In this document: positions 11,608 to 22,568 of the stretch, piece by piece
Layout of the letters: every line of letters begins with the position of its first letter
How positions within the stretch are numbered: position 1 is the stretch's first letter
Assembly: GCF_000149955.1 (NCBI RefSeq)
Contig: NC_030990.1
Coordinates: 2,934,627 to 2,998,626 of the forward strand
Reading direction: 5' to 3'
From: Fusarium oxysporum f. sp. lycopersici 4287
Lineage: Eukaryota > Ascomycota > Sordariomycetes > Hypocreales > Nectriaceae
Length of the DNA stretch: 64,000 nt
The notes under the pieces: model-generated
Databases searched by the model: none
What the model was told of the DNA's origin: nothing
What the model saw: the letters and a program-made list of their open reading frames with translations, nothing else
Position numbers and translations under genes: made by a program

Positions 11608-14600
11608 CTAGCCTTGGGTTCCATCAGCAGCAGCTCCTCCGTTGCCTCGTCCGCGGCTGGCCCCGCCTCGCCCTCTTCCACCACGTCCACGTCCACGGCC
11701 CCTGCCTCGAGGTGAGTCAAGGCTGGCTGGTGGTGGAACATTGCCATATCTCTGTTCCTGCGGAGGCTCGACCCCCCGGTGCCCATCAGGACCTGGAGAA
11801 CTATGATGTGTACCGCGTGCGCGACCACGACCTCCTCTACCTCGAGTTCCGTGCCCATTAGCGTCCTGGCCTTGAGTCGCGCCGTCGGGAGGGCCATTTC
11901 GGTAAACCAAGGTGCTGTGCATGAGGTTAGGGGCACCTCCACGAGCGCCATTGCCTCGTCCTCGTCCTGGGGAGTTGCGTCCTGGTGGGTTGGAGCCATT
12001 CAAGGCTCCGCGCCACCCACCGCGAAGCGGACCAGGTGCTGGAGCATCCTTATACTGAGTGACGCCAACATTCGCATATCCACCTTGGGCGGCGATGACT
12101 GGTCGTCGCTGTTGTGACTTGCTTGTGGTTGAGATTACTTGTTTGTTCGTGGTATTCAGGACCGAAGAAGATGCCACAGTCTGTCCGCGGAACATTGGAG
12201 CTCTCTCATTAAGCGTGGTGCCACTCATGAACGATGTGTCCCAGACAACATCTAAAAGCAGAGCGGTAGCTGTGCGGCTGATACCAGCAACAGTTCCACG
12301 AGTCGCGATAGGAACTTTTCCAGCGGCAGAGACGTAAGTTACCCGATCTCCCAGGGTAAAGTTCTGGCTGCCGAGCACCATCTCAGCATCTGACGGCTTG
12401 AGAAGCGCTGAACGAGGAACGCCACGCAGTTTCTTGATATCAATATCTTGAGAAGCAGCATGAATTTGTTCTCCGACATTAGCCAGGGCCTTGACAACCT
12501 CGGAGTCGAGTTGCTCAGCTTCTAAAGGAACACGCTCGAACTTGCTGGTCTCCTGCTTCTTGAGCCAGGCCACAATCTCCTTAACTCTCTGCGAAGCAAC
12601 ACTGGGGTCATTCCAAAGATCTGTTTCGAGAACCTCGCTCTTCTGAGGTTCCCTCTGGATGGCAGCAAAGAAATCGGGGAAGGCAACCATGTAGTCAGCA
12701 ATCAACTTGATTGCCATGCCACTGAATTCCCAACCCGTGTGAGACTTCCTTGAGTACCCCAAAACCTTGAGTTTTCGTCCTTCAAATTTCAAATTCAGTC
12801 CCAAATTCAGTCGAAGTCCAGCAGAATTGATAATTTGATACGAAGACGTAATCTTGCTTAGGACAAGAGGATGGATTCCCAACTGCTTGGCAACAGCAAA
12901 AGAAGGGGTGTAGGGGTTGGAGCGTTCTGCTTGGTGGATAATTTGCTTCGCAAAGTCCGGTTCCTTATTCTTCAGCATCGAAACAACGATCTCAGCCTTG
13001 TTATTGGCGTGGGCAGCGACTTCAAGGGGACGTCCGTATGCGTACTCGCCCAGGAAGAATGCACGAGTACCCCGAGGGAATTCTTCCTCGATTGGCAACG
13101 CCTCTTTTTCAATGAAGCGCTCATCTTCGTTAACGACTTCGTCAACAATGGTTTGCGCAGCATAGGTGCTTCTCAGGCTGGGATTCTCGGCATACTCTTT
13201 AATCAGGGCACCCTCCTCCGTACGAATGAGGCCCTTCAGCATATGGACATATACCAAACACTCAACCTGTCCGATGGTGATTGCTAAGCGTTTGGCATGC
13301 CAGTTCTCCAGGTAATCAGCTTCCTTGGCCCAATCGGCAGCCTCCCTGTTATTGTGGTCCTTTGTCACAATGTCTTTGCCGTTTTCGGCCATTTCGTAGC
13401 TGAAAAGTTCGTCTTGCACCTTGATGACTTTGGCTTCCTGAAGGAATGGGTATCCAACGAAGCATCGATGGCCTATTTTGGCCTTCCAAGTTTCTATCTT
13501 GGTACGATTCTCGGTTTCAGTCAGTGTGACACAGATGCTTGGGTTTCTGCTGTCAGCCTGGAATACATTAACACCGTACCCTTCAACGAGTTGGGCGGTA
13601 TACGGAAGGGTGTGCAGCGAAGGGAAGCCGGCCAGTGCATCGACGCTTAGCAAAGCACCGTTAGTCAAGCCTGACAAGTATTCAAGTCCCTCCATGTCCG
13701 GAAGGTCGAAGATATTCTCAATACAGCGACAGTTCTGGATCTCAGGGAAAACACCAGGTAGTGGTGAAGGATACACAAAATCGACTTCAGGGGAATATGT
13801 GAACTTCAGAGGAACGCCAAACCCGTTGCGAGCCTTCTCATCAGGTTCCAGCAACTCATTTTTGGGGGCCATCGCGGCCAATAAGCGCTTTTCGTCGATG
13901 AAGGGGAATCTTGATAACTGCTTCCCAGTCCATTTTCTTCCCATTCATGTCCAGCTCGAAGTCTCGTGGATAGAAGTCAATGATTGGAGAATCAGGATTC
14001 GTCATCAGGTCGTGGTAAACCTTAGGGACGATCTTCTTACTCCGGTCCGGCAACACGCCCATGAGTTGTTCGTACGGCAAAAAAGGTTGGCCTTTTTTGA
14101 AGTTGAGGTCCGCACCAACACCCTTGACGACATCTACGTTTTGTCAGCTACAAGAACTCATATACCGCCGTATCACATACCTGAGATAAGAGGTGCAAAA
14201 TGGTACCCGTAGAACCAAGGCCATGATGCAATTCCTTGATAGTAGTAGTACAAGACCCACTGAAGACCCTGGACGTAGTTCTCACAAAGCGCTGTAAGCT
14301 CCTTGTCGTAATTGTCAGGTGCCCACTCTTCAAACTTCTGGAGATAGTATTTTGTCTTCCAACCCTGGTACTTGTCTTGGTAGAGCTTCTCGTAATGCTT
14401 CTGAGCATCTTCGGGAGTCAAGTCGATCACCAATGCCTTGTCGTACGTCTTCATTACCCGGTAGGCAGCTAGATTGCCCTCCTCATCGTCATCATCATCC
14501 TCTTCGTCGTCGTCGGCATCATCCTTGACCTTCGGGGGGAAAGATACAATCAGATGACGGTGCCCCTCATCGTCCTCCTTAGTGGACCACTGGAGGTGCA

Positions 14601-16081
14601 TTGAATCAGCCAAATCCTGAACAAACTTAACGATCAGCAGGCTTGAGACTTGTACCGAGGTCCAAAGGTTGTTCGGAGCGTTTCGAAATGTAGGGTCGAA
14701 TCTTTTGTTTCCATAAATCGCGCTGCGCTGAGGTGATCACCAGCTGACCCCCTTTGGGCGCTTTAGCTTCGGCGTTTTTGTTTTCGAGTTTCTTTTCCAT
14801 CTGTTTCGACGCGAACCATTTTTCATCGGATACGTCGTTATCGAATGCATCGATTTCGGTCTTGGAAAATTCACCCGAAGAGGCGCCGTAATCGCTCAAT
14901 TTTGATACCTCCAATTTTCGTTCATGTTTCCATCGCATTTTGGGAGGATAGATTTGGTGGCTTCTAAACATTTTCCGCCAGAGCACCCTTCATTAATGTG
15001 CAAAACTGGGGTAAGTTGGGGCAAGAAAATCGTTTCCCCCGAAGAACGCCATCAAAATAAAAGTCATCAATGACTCTTTCCAGATCAAAGGGAAAACTCA
15101 GGGCCCCGTCCTCTTGAAGCTCCTGAAATTCCATCTCCAAATACTCCCTCACTATGCAAAGATGAAGCAGATAGAAGTTCTGGTGCTCGAGTTCTTTGGA
15201 CTTGGTCTTTGACGCCCGTCCAAATGTAACCTCTTCTCGGAGAAGACAGAAATGAGGGTCATGGCTGAGCAGACCGAGCATGATCAGATCAGCATCAAGA
15301 CCATAAAGACAGTGCCTGACGTTTTGGTTGTAGTTCGGCTGAGCTTTAGCATTTCGAATATATTCCATGATCTTGTGCTCTCCCTCGCCAGGAACTTCGT
15401 GGCCGGATAGCACAATTTCACAACCCTGCCAATCTGTGTCCTCGGACACCTTCTTGTTGACAAAATACCTCAATTGCTGGGATAATTTTGCCATGAACTC
15501 CGTTCCTGCGACTTATCAGATTTTGTCATTGATATTCCTGGTAAATTTAACATACCAGGGGTGATGCAGTTGCTGTCGAACGGTTCCTCTTTGGGAATCT
15601 CAACACCTTCCTTGATGGCCTTTTCACGGGCCTTCTCAGCATCGAGCGCAGTCCTAAAACGTCGAGAACGTTGCTGGTTCATCTTGGCTCGTGGCGCAAC
15701 ACCATCAATAGCCATGAAGAAGAGTTGTTTGGGCTTAATCTTTCCAAACAAATGCTCAATGTAGTTGAATATGCGAATGAACATTTCCTCCTCGCTGAGA
15801 CGGAATGATACATCCTCGCCCGCATCCTTATGGGTACAGTTATGGATGATACCATTCATGTCGAGCTAGGCGACGGTCAGCATGCATGCGTAGAGGGATG
15901 ACAGGAGGCATCGGACAACGAACATAAAGGCAGTCGAATTCGGGTATTCGGTTTTCTGCGATGAGTTGAGAAATGGCAGGATATCGTTCGGAGAGCCATC
16001 TGAAGAACTTGGGGACACTGCGACGAAAAGAATCAGCTATTGAAGGTAGAGATGAAGAGCAGCGAGAGGTACGCACCCCAT
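11608..16081 (-). CDS. XRN1: 5'-3' exoribonuclease Xrn1, frame broken in this sequence
   Basis: Five exons by eye: 16081-16077 (ATGGG only), 16017-15924, 15865-15556, 15505-14181 and 14133-11608, for about 1415 residues if the breaks are repaired. Xrn1 degrades decapped mRNA in the cytoplasm. Seen: start MGVPKFFRWLSERYP, LDMNGIIHNCTH, MAIDGVAPRAKMNQQRSRRF, the metal-site stretch CLYGLDADLIMLGL, the conserved FYGYHFAPLISDVVKG, and a C-terminal RGG/RGRG-rich tail. The frame fails between about 15062 and 14870, again near 14627 and near 13907. Every break is explained by an extra base, so the flanking exons stay long and well conserved. That pattern fits local consensus errors better than a dead gene. 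The acidic DDDEEDDDDDEE block is about 14480-14530. HAT2 lies divergent. Confidence 0.9.
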
Positions 16082-16850
16082 CTTGACGGGTCGTGGACAG
16101 TTTCCAGTCCACACAAAATGTCAAATGTATTGAAAGTGATGTTTTATTGGGAACACACCCCTAAGAAACTGGGCGGGAAACGTGGAAAGTCCTGTAAAAA
16201 CAGGATCGCGGGACAGGAGAGTAAGTCAACGTGGCGGCAAACAATCTGTGAGCGGATGGTGCTATAGCTGAGCGATCAGACCTCAGCAAGTGATACTGCA
16301 CGATACTCCGTAGATGAGTAGTATCGTAGGGTACCGTCGAGTTCCGTGAGGGTTTATGAGGTAGAAGGTGAAGATGAAGGCGAATCGTGTTATCGTGAAG
16401 TCCAAGAGTCATTGAGGGAACCCAGGACCTACGGCGAGATGGTGGGGCTCTGAACCTGTGATGGAGGGGCTCAGTGATCTACCTTTATAGTACTTATGCT
16501 CCCCGATAACTTGTGTGGTATAAGAAGTACTGCCTATGTACCTTAACTGCTCTACTCCCCGCTGTGAGTCAATTGCCCGTGGCGGATTGTGGGGTACTCT
16601 AGCCACAGGATCTTCCACTCGCTGTGGCTCACCGTTGCTAGGTGCTGTCTGTCACTTTACGCGCGACGCGACCTTGGGCACTTTTCAGCCTTCCTGGTCA
16701 ACTACACTCATCATCCTCAGCCGTGCACACAATTTCTTACCACCAACGATTTGCTAGGTTACCTACTTTGCCTTTACCATTATCTTACGCATTTTCTTCA
16801 CATTCTAAATAACCTCAAAATATTCAACTCAGCAAATACGAAAAGTTATC
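16082..16850. promoter_or_regulatory. Divergent intergenic region XRN1 / HAT2
   Basis: Some 770 bases between divergent starts. The HAT2-proximal part (16670-16850) becomes CT- then A-rich (CATTTTCTTCACATTCTAAATAACC), which is typical of a fungal transcription start and leader. No supported open frame. Confidence 0.5.
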
Positions 16851-18469
16851 ATGGCACCTGCTCAATCCGCAGAGCGCGATGTTGACAGTGAGTTTGCGCT
16901 TCACAAGCAAGCAATTAAACTTGCCCGTAACCGCAAACTTGCACAGACATGGTTACTGACATTAATGCAGTCGAGATGACTCACGAAGATGATGATGATC
17001 AGGGCGAGCGCATGATTAATGAAGGTATGGAGAAAACAATGACAAGAATATGGACTAATCGTACTAACACTAAACAGAGTACAAGACATGGAAGAAAAAC
17101 AGCCCGTTCTTGTATGACATGATTCTCGGGCAAGTCATAGGTCTTTGATCACTACCACGAATTCTTGATCTAACGTTCATCTTCCAGAACGGCTCTGACT
17201 TGGCCGACTCTTACAGTCCAATGGTTTCCCGACGTCAAGGAGCCAGAGGGCAAGAACTACTCAGTTCACCGCCTCCTGCTTGGCACTCACACTTCGGATG
17301 AGAGCCCCAACTTTCTTCAGATTGCCAATGTTCAGATTCCAAAGGCTGTAGCCCCCAATCCCAAGGACTATGATGAGGAGCGAGGCGAGATTGGTGGCTA
17401 CGGCAAGCCTGGTGATGTCGCTGCTATCAAGTGTGAGATTGTTCAGAAGATCGAGCACCCCGGAGAAGTTAACAAGGCTCGATATCAGCCTCAGAACCCT
17501 GACATCATCGCCACTCTTTGTGTGGATGGCAAGATCCTCATCTTCGACCGAACAAAGCACCCTCTCCAGCCCACTTCCCTTGGAAAGGTCAACGCTCAGA
17601 TCGAGCTTGTTGGACACAAGGCCGAAGGTTTCGGCCTGAACTGGAACCCTCATGAGGAGGGGTGCTTAGCGTCTGGTAGCGAGGATACCACAATGTGTCT
17701 TTGGTAAGTATTTATCACTGGTACTCAGAATGCTCTGCTCACATACTGTACTTAGGGACTTGAAGACCCTTAAGGGTGATTCGAGGATCCTCAATCCTTC
17801 TCGCAAGTACACTCATCACACCCAGATCGTCAACGACGTTCAGTATCATCCAATCTCAAAGAACTTCATCGGTTCTGTGTCCGACGATCAGACTCTCCAA
17901 ATTGTTGACGTACGTCACAGCGAGACCGCCAAGGCAGCAGTTGTTGCTAAGCGTGGCCATCTTGATGCGATCAATGCTCTGGCGTTCAACCCCAACTCGG
18001 AAGTGCTCGTGGCCACTGCCTCAGCCGACAAGACGATCGGCATCTGGGACCTCAGAAATGTCAAGGAGAAGGTCCACACTTTGGAAGGTCACAACGATGC
18101 TGTTACATCCCTAGCCTGGCACCCGACTGAGGCTGGTATCTTGGGAAGTGCCAGCTATGATCGAAGAATCATCTTTTGGGATCTTTCGCGGGTTGGCGAG
18201 GAGGTATTGCCCGACGACCAGGATGATGGTCCCCCTGAATTGTACGTCCAGAAACTGCCAGGGCTTGATTTTAATAAAAAGCTAACAAATCTAGACTCTT
18301 CATGCACGGCGGTCATACAAACCATTTGGCTGACTTCAGCTGGAATCTCAACGAGCCTTGGCTTGTAGCAAGCGCTGCGGAAGACAATCTGCTGCAGATC
18401 TGGAAGGTAGCTGAGTCCATTGTCGGTAAGGACGACGGCGACTTGCCTGTCGATGAGCTCGACCGATAG
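16851..18469 (+). CDS. HAT2: Histone chaperone Hat2 / RbAp46-48 (WD40)
   Basis: Six exons: 16851-16887, 16971-17024, 17078-17129, 17188-17703, 17756-18241 and 18295-18469, giving 439 residues. The N-terminal helix is EEYKTWKKNSPFLYDMILG, followed by TALTWPTLTVQWFPDV, the signature of the RbAp46/48-Msi1 family. WD repeats follow, for example SGSEDTTMCLWDL, SADKTIGIWDLRN, SASYDRRIIFWDLSR and AEDNLLQIWKVAES. The protein binds histone H4 in the HAT-B acetyltransferase and can also sit in chromatin assembly and deacetylase complexes. Intron 3 (17130-17187) starts with GCAAGT, so it is a GC-AG intron; only that donor gives LGTALTW. A CAF-1 subunit-c role is equally possible on sequence alone. Confidence 0.93.
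17130..17187 (+). other. GC-AG intron in HAT2
   Basis: The exon before it ends CTCGG and the intron begins GCAAGT and ends TTCCAG. Joining CTC GG to A ACG GCT restores the family residues LGTALTW. GC donors with a strong AAGT follow-up are a known minor class spliced by the ordinary U2 spliceosome. Confidence 0.85.
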
Positions 18470-19039
18470 GTGAGGTGGAAGTTCGTGGAGAAGTTCCGGT
18501 CTTCATAGGATGAGGAGACGCAGCAGCTCTGGAGGCGGTGGCTTCAAGAGACAGATGCCACCAGCATTGAGGGGCGACATAGCTATCCTAGTGCCAAGGA
18601 TTCAAGTACTCAAAGGGGGCTTGGGGCCTAAAGGAGATAACAAACAAATTATTCACGTGTCTCCCTGGATTAAATAAAATGCTTTTTGTTCTTCAGTACT
18701 CCAGCTCTTTGCAGTGTCGCGAATTTCTCGCGAGTGCGTGGCACCGTTGACACTGGCAGCACCTGGCGGCTCATCTCTTGTCTCTAGTGGACCTGGTGAC
18801 TCTTCTTCCCACGGCAACTTAGGTGCCCTAGTTCGATACTGTTTGTTCCCTGTTGTTCGAGTCCGTCGTCAGTGGCCAGCCGCCTGGCTATTGTTTCTTG
18901 AATCATGCCCCACGAAGCACGACTAGGTATCTTTGCACTACGATTTTCTACTTCAGCTTTCTACAATTACACTGCCGCAAATCTCGCTACATCATTTAAC
19001 CACCTCTGAGCTTTCATCTATTCTTTCTTCGCAATCCCT
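18470..19039. other. Intergenic HAT2 to F-box-like gene
   Basis: Tandem spacing of 570 bases. It holds the HAT2 3' end and, from about 18940, a CT-rich leader for the next gene (CTACAATTACACTGCC, CATCTATTCTTTCTTCGC). No other gene seen. Confidence 0.5.
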
Positions 19040-21139
19040 ATGGCTTCCAACCCATCTCATCCAGATGCGGGACCATCTGCACCACACAACGTCCCTCGTA
19101 ATACCTTCAACATGCAGCCAGCTACGAGTAACACGGCTCAGTCCGGTGTCAACTCTCAGACTACTCCCCAGGACCAGGGCCAAGGCCAAGTCCAGTCCCC
19201 AGATGAGCTCCTCACACATCCAGAGCGGCAATTTGAACTCCTAACAGATGGCATGCGACGTCGCCTCGAGGAAGCAGTTGCTCGCGAATCTCGCACAAAC
19301 GAAGAACTTGCCGCAATGGGCGTCGATCCTGAAGACTATGGCGAACATGGGAACAAATATATGGACACAAACATCGATCTGGGCCCTGATGTCGAAATCA
19401 AGGAGCCTGACAGTCAACTAAGCATCGCAAAGAGGGTCAAGTTCTCGAAAGCTTATGCTCATGGTCTCTTTGAAGGAGAGAATCCCTATGAAATTGAGAA
19501 TGAAGTTGATCATCTCACCCTAAGTCTCAAGCACACCAGTCTCGATCTTATCACGGCTCTCTGCTGTAACCTTGAGCTTGCCATTGAGATTGGTAAGCAC
19601 CTCTCTCCCAGAGACATCGTGGGCCTGTACATCGCCAGTCCTGCATTTCGAAAAGCAATTACAGGACATATGCTCTCCTGCATTCGTATGTGGATTGACA
19701 CCAATGCGCCCGAGGCTGGGAAAGTCTTTCACTGGAAGCTCTATGGCAAAACCCTCATCAAGGATCCAGCGAACCGCAACTCGAGTACTCATGATGCTCG
19801 GTTCCTTGAAGGCCGCTGGGAAACCACGAAGACAAACCCCAGCCAGATTCGACTGATTCCTGGTTTCAAGTACCTTGAGTTGGTCATCGGCCGTGATCGA
19901 TACTGTCGCGAGATCATCGCAATGATGGCTCGCATGGGTTTTCGTATGCCACACACAATGCACAGCACCCTTCTCCGACTCTGGGTCTTACTTGACATCC
20001 CTACTACGCGCCAGAGACAACTGTTCCTGAGAAGCAGAAAGTATTGGACCGACATCCACCTCTACAACGCGCAGTTCTTTATGGTCAAGCTTTCGATGGC
20101 CTTTACACACCCCTTTTTCAGCCCGATCAGCATTGACATGGTTAAGCTCATGATGGGTCAGAAAGGTTTGTATCCCCTGTGGCAATGCCTCATGCGACAG
20201 AAATACAGGACTATGTCAGAATGCATGGAGCTCAAGGCCCGCTACGACTTGCTCCTCCCTAGATCTGTTTGGGGTCTCATTCAGAGAGAAAAATACCCCT
20301 CGGCTTATGGGGTTCCTGTCCACGAGGTTGGCCTTGGTCACCTGGAAGGCTGGGGTAAAGGCGTCCTTCATCTCGGGCGCCCTGATCAGATATTGCCGAT
20401 CGAAGCAGTCTCCCGTGGACTCCATCTAGACGACCACATCACTCAAATGATGGTATGGGGCTATATTGACTTTGAGACGGGAGAGAACCTCGTCCCTACC
20501 GAAGAAGAGATGTACATCTCAGATGAAGATGAGAAGCTCAACAAAGCCGACAACACTCACCATTGGCAGCGCAAGCACGCTCTCAAGAAACGCTGGAATG
20601 AACTCACCCCTGAACAGCAACAGGAGATTAAGGACGATGATGCGGATGAACACCTCCGTGCTATGGCCTGGTCATCAGTTGACCACGAGGACCTAGACTG
20701 GGACAGGGAGTCCGACGATGCTGACGACGAGAGCGACGGCGAATACGACATCAACGCCGAGATCAACCGTGGATATCGCATGCCTGCCACACCTAACGAA
20801 AGCTCATCACCTGAAGATAGCATGAGCGACATACCAGCTGGTGGAGAGGCAACTCGCGTCGGGAATCAGGAAATTTCTGCTGACGAAGTCGCTGAGACGA
20901 TGGGAGGAATGGACGTCCCTGTTCGAAGAGAGGAGATTGGGGCCTGGAATACCACGCTCAGCGAACTCTTCGTCAACTCACCCCCTGAAGTGAATGATGC
21001 CGATTACAAAATGGCCAGGACTTGGGACATCTGGTTTACCAATGGAAGCTCTGGTCAACCCCCTTTCGCCACCGCGCCCAATACGATGGGTATCCAGAAC
21101 CAGGCTGCCGGTAACAACTTGAACAACAATGGTCAGTAG
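19040..21139 (+). CDS. F-box-like protein of unknown function
   Basis: One uninterrupted exon of 699 residues. The first 60 residues are disordered and rich in P, Q, S and T. About residues 165-215 read LDLITALCCNLELAIEIGK, then HLSPRDIVGLYIASPAFRKA, which resembles the helical pattern of an F-box (inference; no search done). The middle is hydrophobic and well ordered, with many W, Y and C residues (about 215-470). Residues about 520-600 are very acidic (runs of D and E), and the tail is low-complexity. If it is an F-box protein it would act as an SCF substrate adaptor, but no leucine-rich or WD repeat substrate domain is seen. Codon use and composition match its neighbours. Confidence 0.85.
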   Translation: MASNPSHPDAGPSAPHNVPRNTFNMQPATSNTAQSGVNSQTTPQDQGQGQVQSPDELLTHPERQFELLTDGMRRRLEEAVARESRTNEELAAMGVDPEDYGEHGNKYMDTNIDLGPDVEIKEPDSQLSIAKRVKFSKAYAHGLFEGENPYEIENEVDHLTLSLKHTSLDLITALCCNLELAIEIGKHLSPRDIVGLYIASPAFRKAITGHMLSCIRMWIDTNAPEAGKVFHWKLYGKTLIKDPANRNSSTHDARFLEGRWETTKTNPSQIRLIPGFKYLELVIGRDRYCREIIAMMARMGFRMPHTMHSTLLRLWVLLDIPTTRQRQLFLRSRKYWTDIHLYNAQFFMVKLSMAFTHPFFSPISIDMVKLMMGQKGLYPLWQCLMRQKYRTMSECMELKARYDLLLPRSVWGLIQREKYPSAYGVPVHEVGLGHLEGWGKGVLHLGRPDQILPIEAVSRGLHLDDHITQMMVWGYIDFETGENLVPTEEEMYISDEDEKLNKADNTHHWQRKHALKKRWNELTPEQQQEIKDDDADEHLRAMAWSSVDHEDLDWDRESDDADDESDGEYDINAEINRGYRMPATPNESSSPEDSMSDIPAGGEATRVGNQEISADEVAETMGGMDVPVRREEIGAWNTTLSELFVNSPPEVNDADYKMARTWDIWFTNGSSGQPPFATAPNTMGIQNQAAGNNLNNNGQ

Positions 21140-22568
21140 GGTTATGAAGGAGTGAAGGTACAAAAGACACTTGCAACTTCAAAACGCATGGCATAAGATC
21201 ACCCTGGTTAGACAACAAGCGAATAGCGAATCCTTGTACCACTCTTGATCAGTCACCTTCTTTTGTTTCTGGACCCATAACTGGCTGGCCTCCAATGGAG
21301 GAAAAAGGAGAAAATAAGAGATTATAAGTCAAAGTACTTCTTGAGCATCCTATATTGATCTAGTATGCAAGACATAATGTGAAAAGCAGGGAGAGTTGAT
21401 GTCTAAAGAATTACCTATCGATCATGAGAGGGTAGTTCAATGAGAGGAAGAAATACAATATGTAGACGAAATAAATGACAACCTCCAACGGCCATAGCAG
21501 CCGGCCTAATCGATCTTGCCCAGCCAAGTTTCTGAACCCTATTGTGTAGACAAAGTCATAGTCCCTAGTAGAACTGTAAGGAATCCAGATAGTACCTAGG
21601 TAGGACTGGCGACATGCTCCCACATCGTCAGCTCCTGTGAACAGCAAAGATGCAGCTTTAGCCAGCGCATGGAACATAACATCCATTTTGACACCCCGAC
21701 TCCTCCCTACCGTGGCTTAGGTTCCTATTAGCCACCCCATCCTGCTCCCCAGCACCTGCGCGTCCCAAGCAAAATCAGATGAAGATAGAAAGATGCAGAG
21801 ATTATCAAGACAACTGAGCAACGTGAGAAAGACAATGTCAAACTCATATGGGAGAGAATGAGTGACAGCGGTAAAAACAGAAGATGAGGGTAGATATGAG
21901 AGACAGGCAATAGAGAAAAACAGTTAGTTTGTCGGGTAATGAGCCGCCGACTTTGTGTGAACTGGATAACTGAGTCAGACAAAGGCCAAGAAATATCCGT
22001 ACACACTCCCCTTCGCTATGCACCCAACCCCGTAACCGTTTTCCAGCAATACCACCACCAGCCCCTGAAGCCCAGAGACCAGAGACCAGAGACCAGAGAC
22101 CAGATCGCCAACAGCTCTACGGATCTTCCTTTGCCCTCATGGCAAGAGGAGGAAAGAAAAGCCGCAACATGCCGTCTCCAGTCTTGTGAAACATAAAACA
22201 GACAGCGGCCCCAGTAAGCAAAGCCCGTACCATATGGACTCAACCGGCAACACCAGAGAAAGGAGGCCCTGGTCCCAGCAAAGTAAGCAAGTCACTTTTG
22301 TCTTCCCAACCTTTGAAATTTTGTAACACATCCCGCCTTATAATCAATTATCCGTCACTCCGACCAGACCTTCCGAACCAATACACACACCGTTCCACCT
22401 TTCCTTTGATAGATCTGATTGCACAGGGTTTGCAGTCACAAGTGTTCTATGTTCGTCATCAAAGAAATTTCGCGAAAAAATAAAGCGGCACGTATCACCC
22501 GGGTCCATATACATGGAGGGGTGACCCAGGAAATACACAGCGGATCGGCTGTAACAGTCTTTTACTGT
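21140..22568. other. 3' intergenic between F-box-like gene and NRP1
   Basis: About 1.4 kb between convergent genes. It has only small frames without domain signal and one short tandem repeat at 22074-22101. The segment 22440-22560 probably includes the NRP1 3' untranslated region. Confidence 0.45.
22074..22101. repeat. Four copies of a 7-bp tandem repeat
   Basis: Four perfect head-to-tail copies of AGAGACC, followed by AGATCG. A simple repeat with no gene attached. Confidence 0.9.

Noticed and set aside
14870..15070. An intron removing the broken part of XRN1
   Set aside because: The segment still encodes recognisable Xrn1 residues in shifting frames, and its removal would delete a conserved part of the enzyme.
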